From Ascidia mentula (taxonomy: Eukaryota; Chordata; Ascidiacea; Phlebobranchia; Ascidiidae), in contig OX387200.1 in the NCBI GenBank assembly GCA_947561715.1, positions 18,912,501 to 18,976,500 on the forward strand: a DNA stretch of 64,000 nucleotides, written 5' to 3'. Under the pieces are notes generated by a model that was not told where the DNA came from, did no database searches, and was given only the letters and a program-made list of their open reading frames with translations. Positions 40,301-55,300 of this stretch are shown in pieces (position 1 is the first letter of the stretch; each line of letters opens with the position of its first letter). Made by a program: the position numbers and the translations under genes.

Positions 40301-43300
40301 CAACACATTGTCGGGTAACAAATGTTCCAAACAATTTGCCTGTACAGAAGTAACTTCAGGCTTTTTGTTGACTTGACTATGTGATTAATTCTAACTCACA
40401 CAGAAGTATGGTATTAAGTGTAGAACAACATAATATTAATAATACTAAGAGAATTGATTCAATGCCACAACTCTCTTTACGCCATAACATCCAGTTAAGC
40501 ACAAACTATATTAAAAAAACCACACATTCAGCATTGACGCATTTTAGCACCAATGGGTACTTGTTAACTACCATTACAAGATGTTCCTACCCATTTAGAA
40601 ATATGCCGGACGCACTTGTGTGTAAGAATGGGATTGTAGCTCTCACACTCAACTGGTAACTCTGTTAAACATTCATCACGTAACTTGTTTGATAAAAATT
40701 TGCATTGCAGAAATCTTTGGCAAAGTTCATTTTTTAAAATAGACATTCAGTGTAACTATTACTAAGCATCATACAATCATAACATAACACAATGACTCAT
40801 TGAATGAGGTGCCAATAAGTCAACATTAAACCATATAATGTACAGGAATAATTTTTATAATATTCAGAAAAAATTAATGACAGCAATTTCAAATGCTTGT
40901 TGAAACACACCAATGTCACTGACGTTGGTAAGTAAACTGTGAAAAAAACATAACTAACAGAAACACCCACCGACTTCACATGAAAATCCAAACTTCCTTT
41001 CACACAAATAATCATTCCAGAAGTCATTCTTGAAAGAAGTGAAATCAAGGTTTTCATCCAGCAGGTCAAGTCTTATTGCTCCACAATGCTCACCACACCA
41101 AGCATCGTTGGGTTCACCAAATTCACTTCCACCATTATGCCATCGCTCAAACAAAGTGAAAGGACCTAAATTAATTAAAAACTTTTTAGCATTGTACTGA
41201 GCTACTTAAATTAGCTCATTCTTACTAAAAACAAAAAGGGGAATTTACTTTGCATTAAACATGTTACAATGCAAACAAAAGATGAAATGCATGTCTTTAA
41301 TTATAAATTAAATACAGCAAAACCACTTCTGAAAGTTATATACCTACATACCCAGTTCACAAACAACATGCAACTCATGCCAGCAACCCCAGTCATCCCA
41401 TGTTGCACCTTGACCTAGCATTCTGGTGCAGTATTCTTCAAAGAAGGCGCCATCGACTTCATGAAATTGGTTTGGTGTCCATGCCTGCCACATGGCAAAC
41501 ACTAAGGAATATAGAAAATATAGATTATCTTATACCAGAATAATATATTTTGAACCGATGAATGGGGGCAGTTTACATATTGTGGCAAAGTTTTTTTTTG
41601 CAAGGATAGTTTAAATGATTAGTTTGTCATATTAAAATCGGTGTTAAATGACAATACTACACCACATCAACATATCGGACGGCATCAAAAATAAATTTTT
41701 TTTTTTTAATTACTTTGTGCAAACTCGCCAGTAGGCTGGGGTAAACCGAACTGATGATAAAAATCCCAAGATATGTATTGCAGAACTCCATCATCCCAAA
41801 CTTGGTTTTGTAGGGGTTCACCCACACCCCTTGTCATCCCTAACCAAGCTCCCTGGTGGTGTTCTGCTACATGTATCGGATGCTCCGCCGTAAATTCATC
41901 GTATTTTCTCTGCAATATAAATTGTGAGTAATTGTTGCTCGATTTTAATACAGGCTAAACAAGACAAAAATTCACATTACTCAAGGAACATAACATATAT
42001 TATTCCTCCGCCAATAGCAATCGAAAATAGCGAAAAAAAAACAGATTACACATTATAACAATGGGATGGGCCAGAAATGGAACCATTTCCTGACACTGTT
42101 TTGACCTTCAGTACAACTTATAGACTACCCGCAATTTTGTTGGCACCAAACCATATACTAGCCTCATAAAGACAAGCAAAGTTGCCCAGACAAACACGAG
42201 TAATCATACGCTTATCTGAGGAGAGCCAAAAGACAGAAACTGTGTCACTGTCTGTGGCCCAACTTCCCAGGAAGAAGTATCAAACATACTGGTAGTTGCA
42301 TCTATTAATTTAATACGACAACCACAACTGCTTTGGGCACAGTTCCCAGTGTATAGCAGGGAAATGCAGGTTAACACATTGATGTAAGTCCAAACTTAAG
42401 ATGAAAAAAATGGACCATATTATTTCTATGTAAAAAGGCATTGGGGACTTTTCAGTCTCAATCCGTCGTCATAAAACAAATTAATTTAAGTTTTCAGCAT
42501 TTCTGCATAATAAAAACTAAAGACATACCAGCATTCAAACAAGGAATAACAAAAGCTTTCATGACTTTGTATAATTACCAAAAGATATTCTCCCACTCTT
42601 GCATTTTCATCTTTGTTACGAAGTATTGGCAAATGGCCACCCATGTGCCCACAAAAAATAACTGCATCTGTTCGATTCATCAGCAAATCAGCTTGATCAT
42701 AATAGAAATGCCATCTCTGCTCATCAGAACTTGTGTTGTAAGCATACATTGGTATTTTCCCATTGCCGCTCATATCTAATAAAAATTTCAGTGTCATGTA
42801 ATAACATTGAAAGTAATTGAGCTTAGTTGTGTTCAAATATTGTGAGCATAAAAATGGGCGTAGATTGTTTTCAATTTCCTTCTTAAGCCACCTAAAAATC
42901 ATAGCTTGATTAAGAATTCTCCAGGGCCGTATTTTTTATCAATATATCAGCTATGTTCTGAGAAACCAATGCAGTGTTTTGTGTAAATACCGCTTTTGTT
43001 CTTTTTTAAAAGAATACAGAAATAAATAATTCATTGATGAAAAAGGTTTTACATCCAGTAACAATTAGACAATTGCATGCCATGAACCGACAAACTTACA
43101 AACAGTGAGAAACAATTTCCCAACAAATGACACATGAAAATTCCCCTCCAGTATCTCGGCTAGACCTAAACTTAAAGATTAAACACTGACTCTGATGTTC
43201 AAATCTCAGGATCTGCCATGCAAACCAGATGTTTGCCAATTTAGGAGGCTATCCATGAACAATGGGAATTAATGCTTGTAACTGTGAATATAACTTACTT

Positions 43301-46300
43301 TTAAATATGTGAGGCAAGTTGACAGATTCTCCTCCTTCAAACTTCCATCTACCTTCAACTTCAAGGTCATTCATTCCAATCCATATCGCATTTGTAAAAT
43401 TAGGCAAGTTGGCCTCGATTGCTTTTTCCACAATAAAATCATGGATTTCTGAAGTGTTGGGAACAGCCAAATTACCTCCCAGATCTAGAATATTAGCCAA
43501 AAAATGTTAGAACAAAGCACAGGCCAATTCCTGTGGTTATGGTGACAGTTTTTACTAGACAACAAATGATTGTAAGTTTTTCTAAATAAAAAAGATGATG
43601 TTTTAAGCAATAAATATTCTTCACCTAATAATTTTAAGTATTCATATGCAAAATAACTGCAACAGAAATATACCAGAATCTATTTGGGAATGGATGATAC
43701 CTTTGTTGTTATACGGACCTAAAGTGTCCGTCAATTACTTAAATGTTTTGAATCATGTGATAAGCAAATTATGCCCAATAATAATCACCTTTGCAATAAA
43801 ACGAAGCTTCATGCCATGTAGCGTTTTCTTTGAAGATGAGAAAAGTTTTGTTGCCAAGTTTTTTCTCCATTGCAGCCTGTACACCTATATTTTTCAAAAA
43901 TTAAGTTAACCTTCTAATACGATACTGCCACACATTTAACAAACCGATATTCCACGAACAGTTATAAGGGGAAAACAAATCAGAACACCAACATGTATTG
44001 TTGAGGCACTGTTCGTTGGTAGAACATGTTGGAGCACAAATGTTTTTAGCTGGGATTTCTGCAGGAAAGGTTTCAGTTTTTTAGATTGCAGAAACAGTAT
44101 TCAGATCCTGTTACCACCTATGTCAACATTTTACACACTATGTTAATTTATAGTGTATCTTGTGTCCACATTTCTGAAATAAAACTTTACTGCGATATAG
44201 ATAAGGTCATAGTAGCCTCGCAGCCACAACTTATCGACTTTTACTTGACTAGCTGAAGCGAGATATAGAATCATGCTCCAGATTAAATTAGAATCTACAA
44301 CACTTGGTATTCCAGGAAATTGCAAACAACACATTCTCACAACTATAGAATCTTACTTCCATAACATTTCATGGGATGTCCTTCAATTCCAGTATCCGCA
44401 CAAGTTTTGGTAAGATTAAATTCATCCAACAGTTGACTGAAAACATGGAAATTATGTTACTTATTCTTATTTTTGAACTGAGGTAAAAGGCATCAAAAAC
44501 TTTAGTAACAAAGCTACATATACGCTGAAATTTTTTTTGTTTTTTAAATGGTGTCATGCAGCACTTTGACCAACATCAGTCGTCAAATCACTGCAGTATT
44601 CGCATGTTACTAAAGTCAAACCAAACTGTATGTAACTGATGAAGAAACTCACATTCAAATTGTCCGTATTGTAAGTGATTTAATGATTACTAATAATACA
44701 GTAATAATACAGGCCTGTGACTTTTGATGCAAGTCACAATACTGAATTGGATTTGTACCATTGTGTTATTTATACCAGGTGCGATTGTGAGCTTAATCAA
44801 AAACTTTTCTCCCATCTCATTTTTGTTGCAATATTTAGACTTCCAAAAACGCTTTTACACACATGTTTTTTCCATACCTGTATGTGAGGGTGGACAAAGG
44901 CAAAAATTCAATTGCAGAAAGGTTGCTTGGGTATTCCTCCCCATCGGGCAAACAACCAACAGTTACCCAAACCTTGTTCAGGCATTCAACAGAATGTGGG
45001 CCGTAGAACGTTGGACATTCACTGGGTAGCACTAATACAGGTTTTTTTTTACCAAAGGTTTCACAGTTTTTACTAGTAATGCACCAAAACCAGGCTAATT
45101 ATTTAGCAAAAACCAAAGATACAGCAAAATTTACTGCATAAATTGAATATTTCTGAATAATGTGTACTCCAAATTCTAAGAAACAACTACATTTTCGAGG
45201 GTATTATTTTTCTGCATAAACCGAATTATTAAAAAAAACTGGTTTAGAAAAAAAATCACTTTCTGTGGCTCTCCAGTAAATACAAATGTATAAATACCTA
45301 TCCCAAAGCAATTCTCTTGAGCAACTCTGCTGCCTGATTCACCTTCTGTCTTGGTTAAATTCATTTTGGCCTTAAGATCACTGTCAGAAAAACAAATGAA
45401 CACTTCTTGTAAATAACTTGTAGCTACAAATCTGCTTCAAATGCTCAATTAAATAAATTTACGTGTAAGTCATTGTTGAAAGTGTTTTCCTCCGGTCAGC
45501 AGACAACTTTTCAGGATAATGTGCACCTTGTGGTAAACAACCAACCAATTCCCAAACAGTTTTTAAACAATCCAAAGAATGTGGACCAATAAACCTTGTG
45601 CAGGGAGCAGGAAGAACTATGGGGAAAGTAAATTAAATACAAAACAATATTTTGTGACAAGTTATAAAGGTTTACCAATTCCAATACATGCAAGCAGCTC
45701 TGAGGCATCCCCAGTATCTGCTTCTGTCTTGGTTGTGTTCATTCGATTCCACAAACTCCTAAAAAATATAAATATTTAGTTTCTGCCAGAAACAAATTTC
45801 AATCCAGTATGAGTTCAAAAAATACACAGCTTGTTACCAAAAATAAAAGCTTTATTGGATAATTGAACAAACATTACATGAAAATTGGCAGCCTAAACAA
45901 GTCCAAATTAAACTTTATGTGCTTTATAACTTACTTTTACATGTAGTTAGGATTCAGGCAATTACATCAAAAAGAAAAGTTTGACCAATAATTGTGCAAA
46001 ACATACAGAGAATAGCCACCTGTAAGTGAGTTCTGATAATGTAGTAATTTCAGAATTTGAAAGTTTTTCAGGATATCCATTTCCTGCAGGCAAACATCCA
46101 ACAGAAGTCCAGATAGTTTTGAGACATTTCATAGAGTGTGGACCATTATATGTAGGACAACTTGTTGGCAAATCTGAGAGATGAAATGGTTAGTTCAAAT
46201 CATTAAAACTATGTAGAAAAACTATAAACCCAACCTATTCCAAAACAATCTAGTTGTCCAGTACGTGATCCATTGTCAGAATCTGTTCTGACAGCTTCTA

Positions 46301-49300
46301 TTTCAGATGCTAGAGTCCTAATATGAAATTTAGTGATAACATGCATTTTAGTTTATACAGATCTATTTGTCAATAAGTAATTTGAAATGTTACTAGAACA
46401 ACTTTGTGTACACACGCTCCTAATTTTAGAAAATATGTTTCGCTTTTTATTAAAGCATCTTCAGTTCTACAAACAAAATAAACAGAAAAGATATAGTTAG
46501 ATGCTAAAAATGAAAAAAGATGAAACTGGCCGAACAGTAGAAACCTCTGGTGCTAACATACTGGATGAGGCTCTGATCAGATGTTGCAAGTCACCTAATT
46601 TTTTATCACCCCAGGCATACATTGGTTAATCAGGTGAAACACAAACACTTAAACACAAAAATCAACATTCAAAAACTAATTTTACCCGCCCATTTCATTT
46701 TACTTCTTTATTATAATCTTTTTATTGTTGTTTCACCTAATTAACCAATGTATGCCGGGATGATAAAAAATTGTTCTATCATGCTTGGGAAATTAGTCAT
46801 AAACAATACTTTCAGTCTTACGTGTAATCCAAAGCAGACAATCTGTCAACCTCTGAAGAATTGAGTTTGTCAGGATACCTTTTACCCTCTGCTAAACAAT
46901 GAACCATCCAAATCTCTTTCAAACAATCCTTTGAATGGGGCCCATAGAACATTGGACAAGAAGTCGGCAAACCTTTTCAAAGAAGTAATTTAACTACAGT
47001 GCAACTGATGTATGTAAGTAAACTAAGGTTACCAATCCCAAAGCATTTCAATTGGGCGGATTCAACACCTTCATCTGATTTATTTCTGATTGATTCCATG
47101 TGATCTAAGAGGTCCCTGTGAAATTATGAAAAACACCTTAAAGGAATTTTATTTCCACCATTTTGCACTATCAAGACTAGGGGCATGTAAAGAAAGCTAC
47201 TTGGCAGCTTACGAAAACAAGAAGATATATGTTAGGTTGAAATATCAATTTTAAGGTAACACACCTGGTAGCTTTGCTTCGGCAATAAAGTTTATATTTT
47301 TAGTTGAAAAACTGTAAGAAATACATATTTTGCTGAATAATCAACAAAATACCAACATGTAATTGAGAACTGATAGATCAGAAATATCAGAATTTGAAAG
47401 ATTTCCAGGAAAGTTAAAACCTTCAGGCAAGCATCCAACAGAAGTCCAGACAGTTTTGAGACAATCAATGGAATGTGGTCCATGATATGGTGTACAATTA
47501 GCTGGCAATTCTAATAACCATAGCTGTTAGTTGGTGTCCACAAATATCAAAAGAATACCAAAACCAACCTATTCCAAAACAATTCAGTTGCTCGTTGGTG
47601 GAACCGTTGTCAGCATCTGTTCTGACAGTTTCAATTTCAGTTGCTAGCTTCCTTTATCACAAAATTAGTGTTACTACACTTTGTGGTGTACAAGGAAGCA
47701 AGTATGCTCAGAAGGAATACAAGGCAATGGTCATTTAATATATAATGTAGACGGGTGGAAAACCTTAATAAATTGAAAATTAAAAAAAAACATTTCCGTT
47801 ATATGCAGTTAACAAACAACTTGTACTAGTACTTGGTCCAAAAATTATCAGCAAAATTCCATCACAAGTCAATTGTAGATGACTCACGCGTAATCCAAGG
47901 CCGATAATCTGTCAACCTCTGAGAAATTGAGTTTGCCAGGATACCTTTTACCCTCTGCTAAACAATAAACCATCCAAATCTCTTTCAAACAATCCATTGA
48001 ATGTCGCCCATAGAACGTTGGACAAGAAGTTGGCAAACCTTTTTCAATGAAAATTTTATTTCCAAGCAGAAGTTTATTTAACTATGGTGACACCAGTGTA
48101 TGTCAGTAAATTAAACTTACTGATTCCAAAGCATTTCAACTGAGCTGATTCATCACCATCATCTGATTCGTTTTTGATTGACTCCATATGAGTCACAAGC
48201 TCCCTATATGGTTGCAAAAAAAAACAATCTGCTTCAGAAAAAAAAATTCTGAAAGATAATCACCACTTTTCTCATGAATAACTCTATAAAGTCATGAACT
48301 AAAGCCTACTTTGCTGCTTGAAATAGAGTTAGATGTAACAAAAAAAAAATATCTAAAACAATTCAAAAAGCGAAAAATTTGTGACAATTACAATGATACA
48401 AATACATATTTTGTTAAAACATCGTTAAAATTAGCCACCTGTAAGTAAAAGCTGACAAATCTGCAATTTCAGTTTTTGAGAGATTATCAGGAAAATCAAA
48501 ACCTTCAGGCAAACATCCAACAGAAGCCCAGACAGTTTTAAGACAATCCATGGAGTGTGGACCATTGTATGTTGTACAATTTGGTGGCAATTCTAAAAGT
48601 TTCCAAATTTAAATGATGTCCATGTATGTAGATCATGGCAAAATTCAAACCGATGCCAAAACAATCTAGTCGCGCAGTACTTGATCCACTGTCAGCATCT
48701 GTTCTGATTGCTTCTATTTCAGTTACAAGTGTCCTTTACAAAAAAACCAAATAATTATCAGATTATAAATTACCAGTATGCAGACACAGCAATCATGGAA
48801 TACTAAATAATGTGCATGATCATTTTGATAACTGCTCTAATTCAAATAATATCAAGCAAATTATTACACAATCTATGACTTGTGATTGGAAAATTATGTG
48901 CCAGTATTTAATACAAAGCTCACAAGTCAGTTGTAGACGACTCACGTGTAATCCAAAGCAGACAATCTGTTAACCTCTAAAGAATTGAGTTTGTCAGGAT
49001 ACCTTTTACCCTCTGCTATACAATGAACCATCCAAATCACTTTTAAACAATCCTTTGAATGTCGCCCATAGAACGTTGGACAAGAAGTCGGCAAACCTTT
49101 TTCAATTAAAATTTTGTTTTCAAACAGAAAGTTAATTTAACTATGGTGACACCAGTGTATGTCAGTAAATTAAAGTTACCGATTCCAAAGCATTTCAACT
49201 GGGCTGATTCATCACCATCATCTGATTCGTTTTTGATTGACTCCATATGAGTCACAAGCTCCCTGTATGGTTGCAAAAAAAAACAATCTGCTTCAGAAAA

Positions 49301-52300
49301 AAACAATTCTGAAAGATAATCAACACTTTTCTCATGAATAACTCTATGGAGTCATAACCTAAAGCCTACTTTGCTGCTTGAAATAGAGTTAGATATAACA
49401 AAGAAAATGTCTAAAACAATTCAAAAAGTGAAAAATTTGTGACAATTACAATAATACAAATACATATTTTGTATAAACATCGTTAAAATTAGCCACCTGT
49501 AAGTAAAAGTTGACAAATCTGCAATTTCAGTTTCTGAGAGATTTTCAGGAAAATCAAAACCTTCAGGCAAACATCCAACAGAAGCCCAGACAGTTTTAAG
49601 ACAATCCATGGAGTGTGGACCATTATATGTTGTACAATTTGCTGGCAATTCTAAAAGTTTCCAAATTTAAATGGTGTCCATATATGTAGATCATGGCAAA
49701 ATTCAAACCGATGCCAAAACAATCTAGCCGTCCAGTACTTGATCCACTGTCAGCATCTGTTCTGATAGCTTCTATTTCAGTAACAAGTGTCCTTTACATG
49801 AAAAAAATAATTATCAGATTACAAATTAACAGTATGCAGACACAGCAATCATGGAATACTAAATGATGTGCATCATCATTTTGATAACTGCTCTAATTCA
49901 AATATTATCAAGCAAATTATTACACAATCTATGACTTGTGATTGGAAAATTATGTGTCAGTATTCAATACAAAGCTCACAAGTCAGTTGTAGGCGACTCA
50001 CGTGTAATCCAAAGCAGACAATCTATCAACCTCTGAAGAATTGAGTTTGTCAGGATACCTTTTACCCTCTGCTATACAATGAACCATCCAAATCACTTTT
50101 AAACAATCCTTTGAATGTCGCCCATAGAACGTTGGACAAGAAGTCGGCAAACCTTTTTCAATTAAAATTTTGTTTGCAAACAGAAGTTTATTTAACTATG
50201 GTGACACCAGTGTATGTCAGTAAATTAAAGTTACCGATTCCAAAGCATTTCAACTGAGCTGATTCATCACCATCATCTGAATCTACTTTGATCGACTCCA
50301 TATGAGTCACAAGCTCCCTATATTGTAGCAAAAAAAAAACAATCAGCTTCAGAAAAAAAATTCTGAAAGACAATCAACACTTTTCTCATGAATAACTCTA
50401 TAAAGTCAAAAACTAAAGCCTACTTTGCAGCTTGAAATAGAGTGAGATATAACAAAGAAAACATATGAAACAGTTTGGAAAGTGAAAAATTTGTGACAAG
50501 TACAGTGATACAAATACATATTTTGTTTAAACATCGTGAAAATTAGCCACCTGTAAGTAAAAGCTGACAAATCTGCAATTTCAGTATTTGAGAGATTTTC
50601 AGGAAAATCAAAACCTTCAGGCAAACATCCAACAGAAGCCCAGACAGTTTTAAGACAATCCATGGAGTGTGGACCATTATATGTTGTACAATTTGCTGGC
50701 AAATCTAAATGAAATCAAATTTAAATGGTGTTCAGACATGTAGATCATGGCAAAATTCAAACCGATGCCAAAGCAATCTAGCCGTCCAGTACTTGATCCA
50801 CTGTCAGCATCTGTTCTGATTGCTTCTATTTCAGTTACCAGTGTCCTTTACATAAAAACCAAATAATTATCAGATTACAAATTAACAGTATGCAGATACA
50901 TCAATCATGGAATACTAAATAATGTGCATGGTCATTTTGATAACTGCTTTAATTCAAACAATTTTAAGCAAATTATTAAACAATCTATGACTTGTGATTG
51001 GAAAATTATGTGCCAGTTTCAATACACAGCTCACAAGCCAGTGGTAGACAACTCACGTGTAATCCAAAGCAGACAATCTATCAACCTCTGAAAAATTGAG
51101 TTTGTCAGGATACCTTTTACCCTCTGCTAAACAATGAACCATCCAAATCTCTTTCAAACAATCCTTTGAATGTCGCCCAAAGAATGTTGGACAAGAAGTC
51201 GGCAAACCTTTTTCAATGAAAATTTTATTTCCAAACAGAAGTTTATTTAACTATGGTGACACCAGTGTATGTCAGTAAATTAAACTTACTGATTCCAAAG
51301 CATTTCAACTGAGCTGATTCATCACCATCATCTGATTCGTTTTTGATCGACTCCATATGAGTCACAAGCTCCCTATATGGTTGCAAAAAAAAACAATCTG
51401 CTTCAGAAAAAAAATTCTGAAACACAATCACCACTTTTCTTATGAATAACTCTACAAAGTCAAGAATTAAAGCCTACTTTGCTGCTAGAAATAGAGTGAG
51501 AAATAACAAAGAAAACATATGAAACAGTTTGAAAAGTGAAAAATTTGTGACAAGTACAGTAATACAAATACATATTTTGTTTAAACATCGTTAAAATTAG
51601 CCACCTGTAAGTAAAAGCTGACAAATCTGCAATTTCAGTTTTTGAGAGATTTTCAGGAAAATCAAAACCTTCAGGCAAACATCCAACAGAAGCCCAGACA
51701 GTTTTAAGACAATCCATGGAGTGTGGACCATTATATGTTGTACAATTTGCTGGCAATTCTAAAAGTTTCCAAATTTAAATGATGTCCATGTATGTAGATC
51801 ATGGCAAAATTCAAACCAATGCCAAAACAATCTAGCCGTCCAGTACTTGATCCACTGTCAGCATCTGTTCTGATAGCTTCTATTTCAGTTACCAGTGTCC
51901 TTTACATGAAAACCAAATAATTATCAGATTATAAACTAACAGTATGCAGACACAGCAATCATGGAATACTAAATAATGTGCATCATCATTTTGATAACTG
52001 CTCTAATTCAAATATTATCAAGCAAATTATTAAACAATCTATGACTTGTGATTGGAAAATTATGTGCCAGTATTCAATACAAAGCTCACAAGTCAGTTGT
52101 AGACGACTCACGTGTAATCCAAAGCAGACAATCTGTCAACCTCTGAAGAATTGAGTTTGTCAGGATATCTTTTACCCTCTGCTATACAATGAACCATCCA
52201 AATCACTTTTAAACAATCCTTTGAATGTCGCCCATAGAACGTTGGACAAGAAGTCGGCAAACCTTTTTCAATTAAAAATTTGTTTTCAAACAGAAAGTCA

Positions 52301-55300
52301 ATTTAACTATGGTGACACCAGTGTATGTCAGTAAATTAAAGTTACCGATTCCAAAGCATTTCAACTGAGCTGATTCATCACCATCATCTGATTCGTTTTT
52401 GATTGACTCCATATGAGTCACAAGCTCCCTATATGGTTGCAAAAAAAAACAATCTGCTTCAAAAAAAAAATCTAAAAGATAATCACCACGTTTCTCATGA
52501 CTAACTCTATCAAGTCATAAAACTAAAGTCTATTTTGCAGCTTGAAATAGAGTTAGATATAACAAAGAAAATCTCTGAAACACTTTTTAAAGGTGAAACA
52601 TTTGCGACAAGTACAGTGATAGAAATACATATTTTGTTTAAACATCATTAAAATTAGCCACCTGTAAGTAAAAGCTGACAAATCTGCAATTTCAGTTTTT
52701 GAGAGATTTTCAGGAAAATCAAAACCTTCAGGCAAACATCCAACAGAAGCCCAGACAGTTTTAAGACAATCCATGGAGTGTGGACCATTGTATGTTGTAC
52801 AATTTGGTGGCAATTCTAAAAGTTTCCAAATTTAAATGATGTCCATGTATGTAGATCATGGCAAAATTCAAACCAATGCCAAAACAATCTAGCCGTCCAG
52901 TACTTGATCCACTGTCAGCATCTGTTCTGATAGCTTCTATTTCAGTTACCAGTGTCCTTTACATGAAAACCAAATAATTATCAGATTATAAACTAACAGT
53001 ATGCAGACACAGCAATCATGGAATACTAAATAATGTGCATGATCATTTTGATAACTGCTCTAATTCAAATAATATCAAGCAAATTATTACACAATCTATG
53101 ACTTGTGATTGGAAAATTATGTGCCAGTATTCAATACACAGCTCACAGGTCAGTTGTAGACGACTCACATGTAATCCAAAGCAGACAATCTATCAACCTC
53201 TGAAGAACTGAGTTTGTCAGGATACCTTTTACCCACTGCTAAACAATAAACCATCCAAATCTCTTTCAAACAATCCTTTGAATGTCGCCCAAAGAACGTT
53301 GGACAAGAAGTTGGCAAACCTTTTTCAATTAAAAACTTTATTTCCAAACAGAAAGTTAATTTAACTACGGTGACACCAGTGTATGTCAGTAAATTAAAGT
53401 TACCAATTCCAAAGCATTTCAACTGAGCTGATTCATCACCATCATCTGATTCGTTTTTGATCGACTCCATATGAGTCACAAGCTCTCTATATGGTTGCAA
53501 AAAAAAACAGCTTCATAAAAAAAAATTCTGAAACACAATCACCACTTTTCTTATGAATAACTCCATAAAGTCAAGAATTAAAGCCTACTTTGCAGCTTGA
53601 AATAGAGTGAGAAATAACAAAGAAAATATATGAAACAGTTTGAAAATTGAAAAATTTGTGACAAGTACAGTAATACAAATACATATTTTGTATAAATATC
53701 ATTAAAATTAGCCACCTGTATGTAAAAGCTGACAAATCTGCAATTTCAGTTTTTGAGAGATTTTCAGGAAAATCAAAACCTTCAGGCAAACATCCAACAG
53801 AAGCCCAGACAGTTTTAAGACAATCCATGGAGTGTGGACCATTATATGTTGTACAATTTGCTGGCAAATCTAAATGAAATCAAATTTAAATGGTGTCCAT
53901 ATATGTAGATCATGGCAAAATTCAAACCGATGCCAAAACAATCTAGCTGTCCAGTACTTGATCCACTGTCAGCATCTGTTCTGATTGCTTCTATTTCAGT
54001 AACAAGTGTCCTTTATATAAAAACCAAATAATTATCAGATTATAAATTAACAGTATGCAGACACAGCAATCATGGAATACTAAATAATGTGCATCATCAT
54101 TTTGATAACTGCTCTAATTCAAATATTATCAAGCAAATTATTACACAATCTATGACTTGTGACTGGAAAATTATGTGCCAGTATTCAATACAAAGCTCAC
54201 AAGTCAGTTGTAGACGACTCACGTGTAATCCAAAGCAGACAATCTGTCAACCTCTGAAGAATTGAGTTTGTCAGGATACCTTTTACCCTCTGCTATACAA
54301 TGAACCATCCAAATCAGTTTTAAACAATCCTTTGAATGTCGCCCATAGAACGTTGGACAAGAAGTCGGCAAACCTTTTTCAATGAAAATTTTATTTCCAA
54401 ACAGAAGTTTATTAACTAAGGTGACACCAGTGTATGTCAGTAAATTAAAGTTACCGATTCCAAAGCATTTCAACTGAGCTGATTCATCACCATCATCTGA
54501 TTCATTTTTGATCGACTCCATATGAGTCACAAGCTCCCTATATGGTTGCAAAAAAAAACAATCTGGTTCAAAAAAAAATCTAAAAGATAATCACCACGTT
54601 TCTCATGAATAACTCTATAAAGTCATGAACTAAAGTCTACTTTGCAGCTTGAAATAGAGTTAGATATAACAAAGAAAATCTCTGAAACAATTTTTAAAGG
54701 TGAAACATTTGCGACAAGTACAGTGATAGAAATACATATTTTGTTTAAACATCGTTAAAATTAGCCACCTGTAAGTAAAAGCTGACAAATCTGCAATTTC
54801 AGTTTTTGAGAGATTTTCAGGAAAATCAAAACCTTCAGGCAAACATCCAACAGAAGCCCAGACAGTTTTAAGACAATCCATGGAGTGTGGACCATTATAT
54901 GTTGTACAATTTGCTGGCAATTCTAAAAGTTTCCAAATTTAAATGATGTCCATGTATGTAGATCATGGCAAAATTCAAACCAATGCCAAAACAATCTAGC
55001 CGTCCAGTACTTGATCCACTGTCAGCATCTGTTCTGATAGCTTCTATTTCAGTTACCAGTGTCCTTTACATGAAAACCAAATAATTATCAGATTATAAAC
55101 TAACAGTATGCAGACACAGCAATCATGGAATACTAAATAATGTGCATGATCATTTTGATAACTGCTCTAATTCAAATAATATCAAGCAAATTATTACACA
55201 ATCTATGACTTGTGATTGGAAAATTATGTGCCAGTATTCAATACACAGCTCACAGGTCAGTTGTAGACGACTCACATGTAATCCAAAGCAGACAATCTAT

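Larger units (their letters stand above)
46318..46821. other. Intron with mobile-element remnants
   Basis: No exon is supported in this 0.5-kb intron. About 46400-46470 matches the repeat at 14855-14930 (shared core GTTTCGCTTTTTATTAAAGC), and 46597-46772 is a hairpin element. Confidence 0.6.
44357..47115 (-). repeat. Four-Cys domains, divergent C-terminal copies
   Basis: Five domains, each made of exon A (phase 1 to 2) and exon B (phase 2 to 1): A 46822-46972 with B 46235-46317; A 46020-46173 with B 45676-45758; A 45463-45616 with B 45298-45380; A 44878-45031 with B 44357-44436; and B 47033-47115, which belongs to the A at 47357. Pattern: C-x-x-Y/F-x-G-P-H-S-x-x-C-L-x-x-V/I-W ... G-C-L-P-x-G-x-x-Y-P ... 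L-S-x-x-x-Y, then x-x-x-x-x-M-x-x-x-K-x-x-x-D-x-G ... C-F/Y/I-G. These copies differ from one another far more than those in the adjacent array. Function unknown. Confidence 0.8.

Noticed and set aside
42040..42350. Possible mobile element in the 41910-42578 intron
   Set aside because: Slightly GC-richer than its surroundings but I found no inverted arms, tail or second copy in the window.
15089..44058. Possibility that the four-Cys/lectin part and the sushi/polycystin part are separate genes
   Set aside because: No stop-containing last exon, poly(A) signal with a following start exon, or phase break was found; all junctions chain. Kept as a caveat because no transcript data are available.
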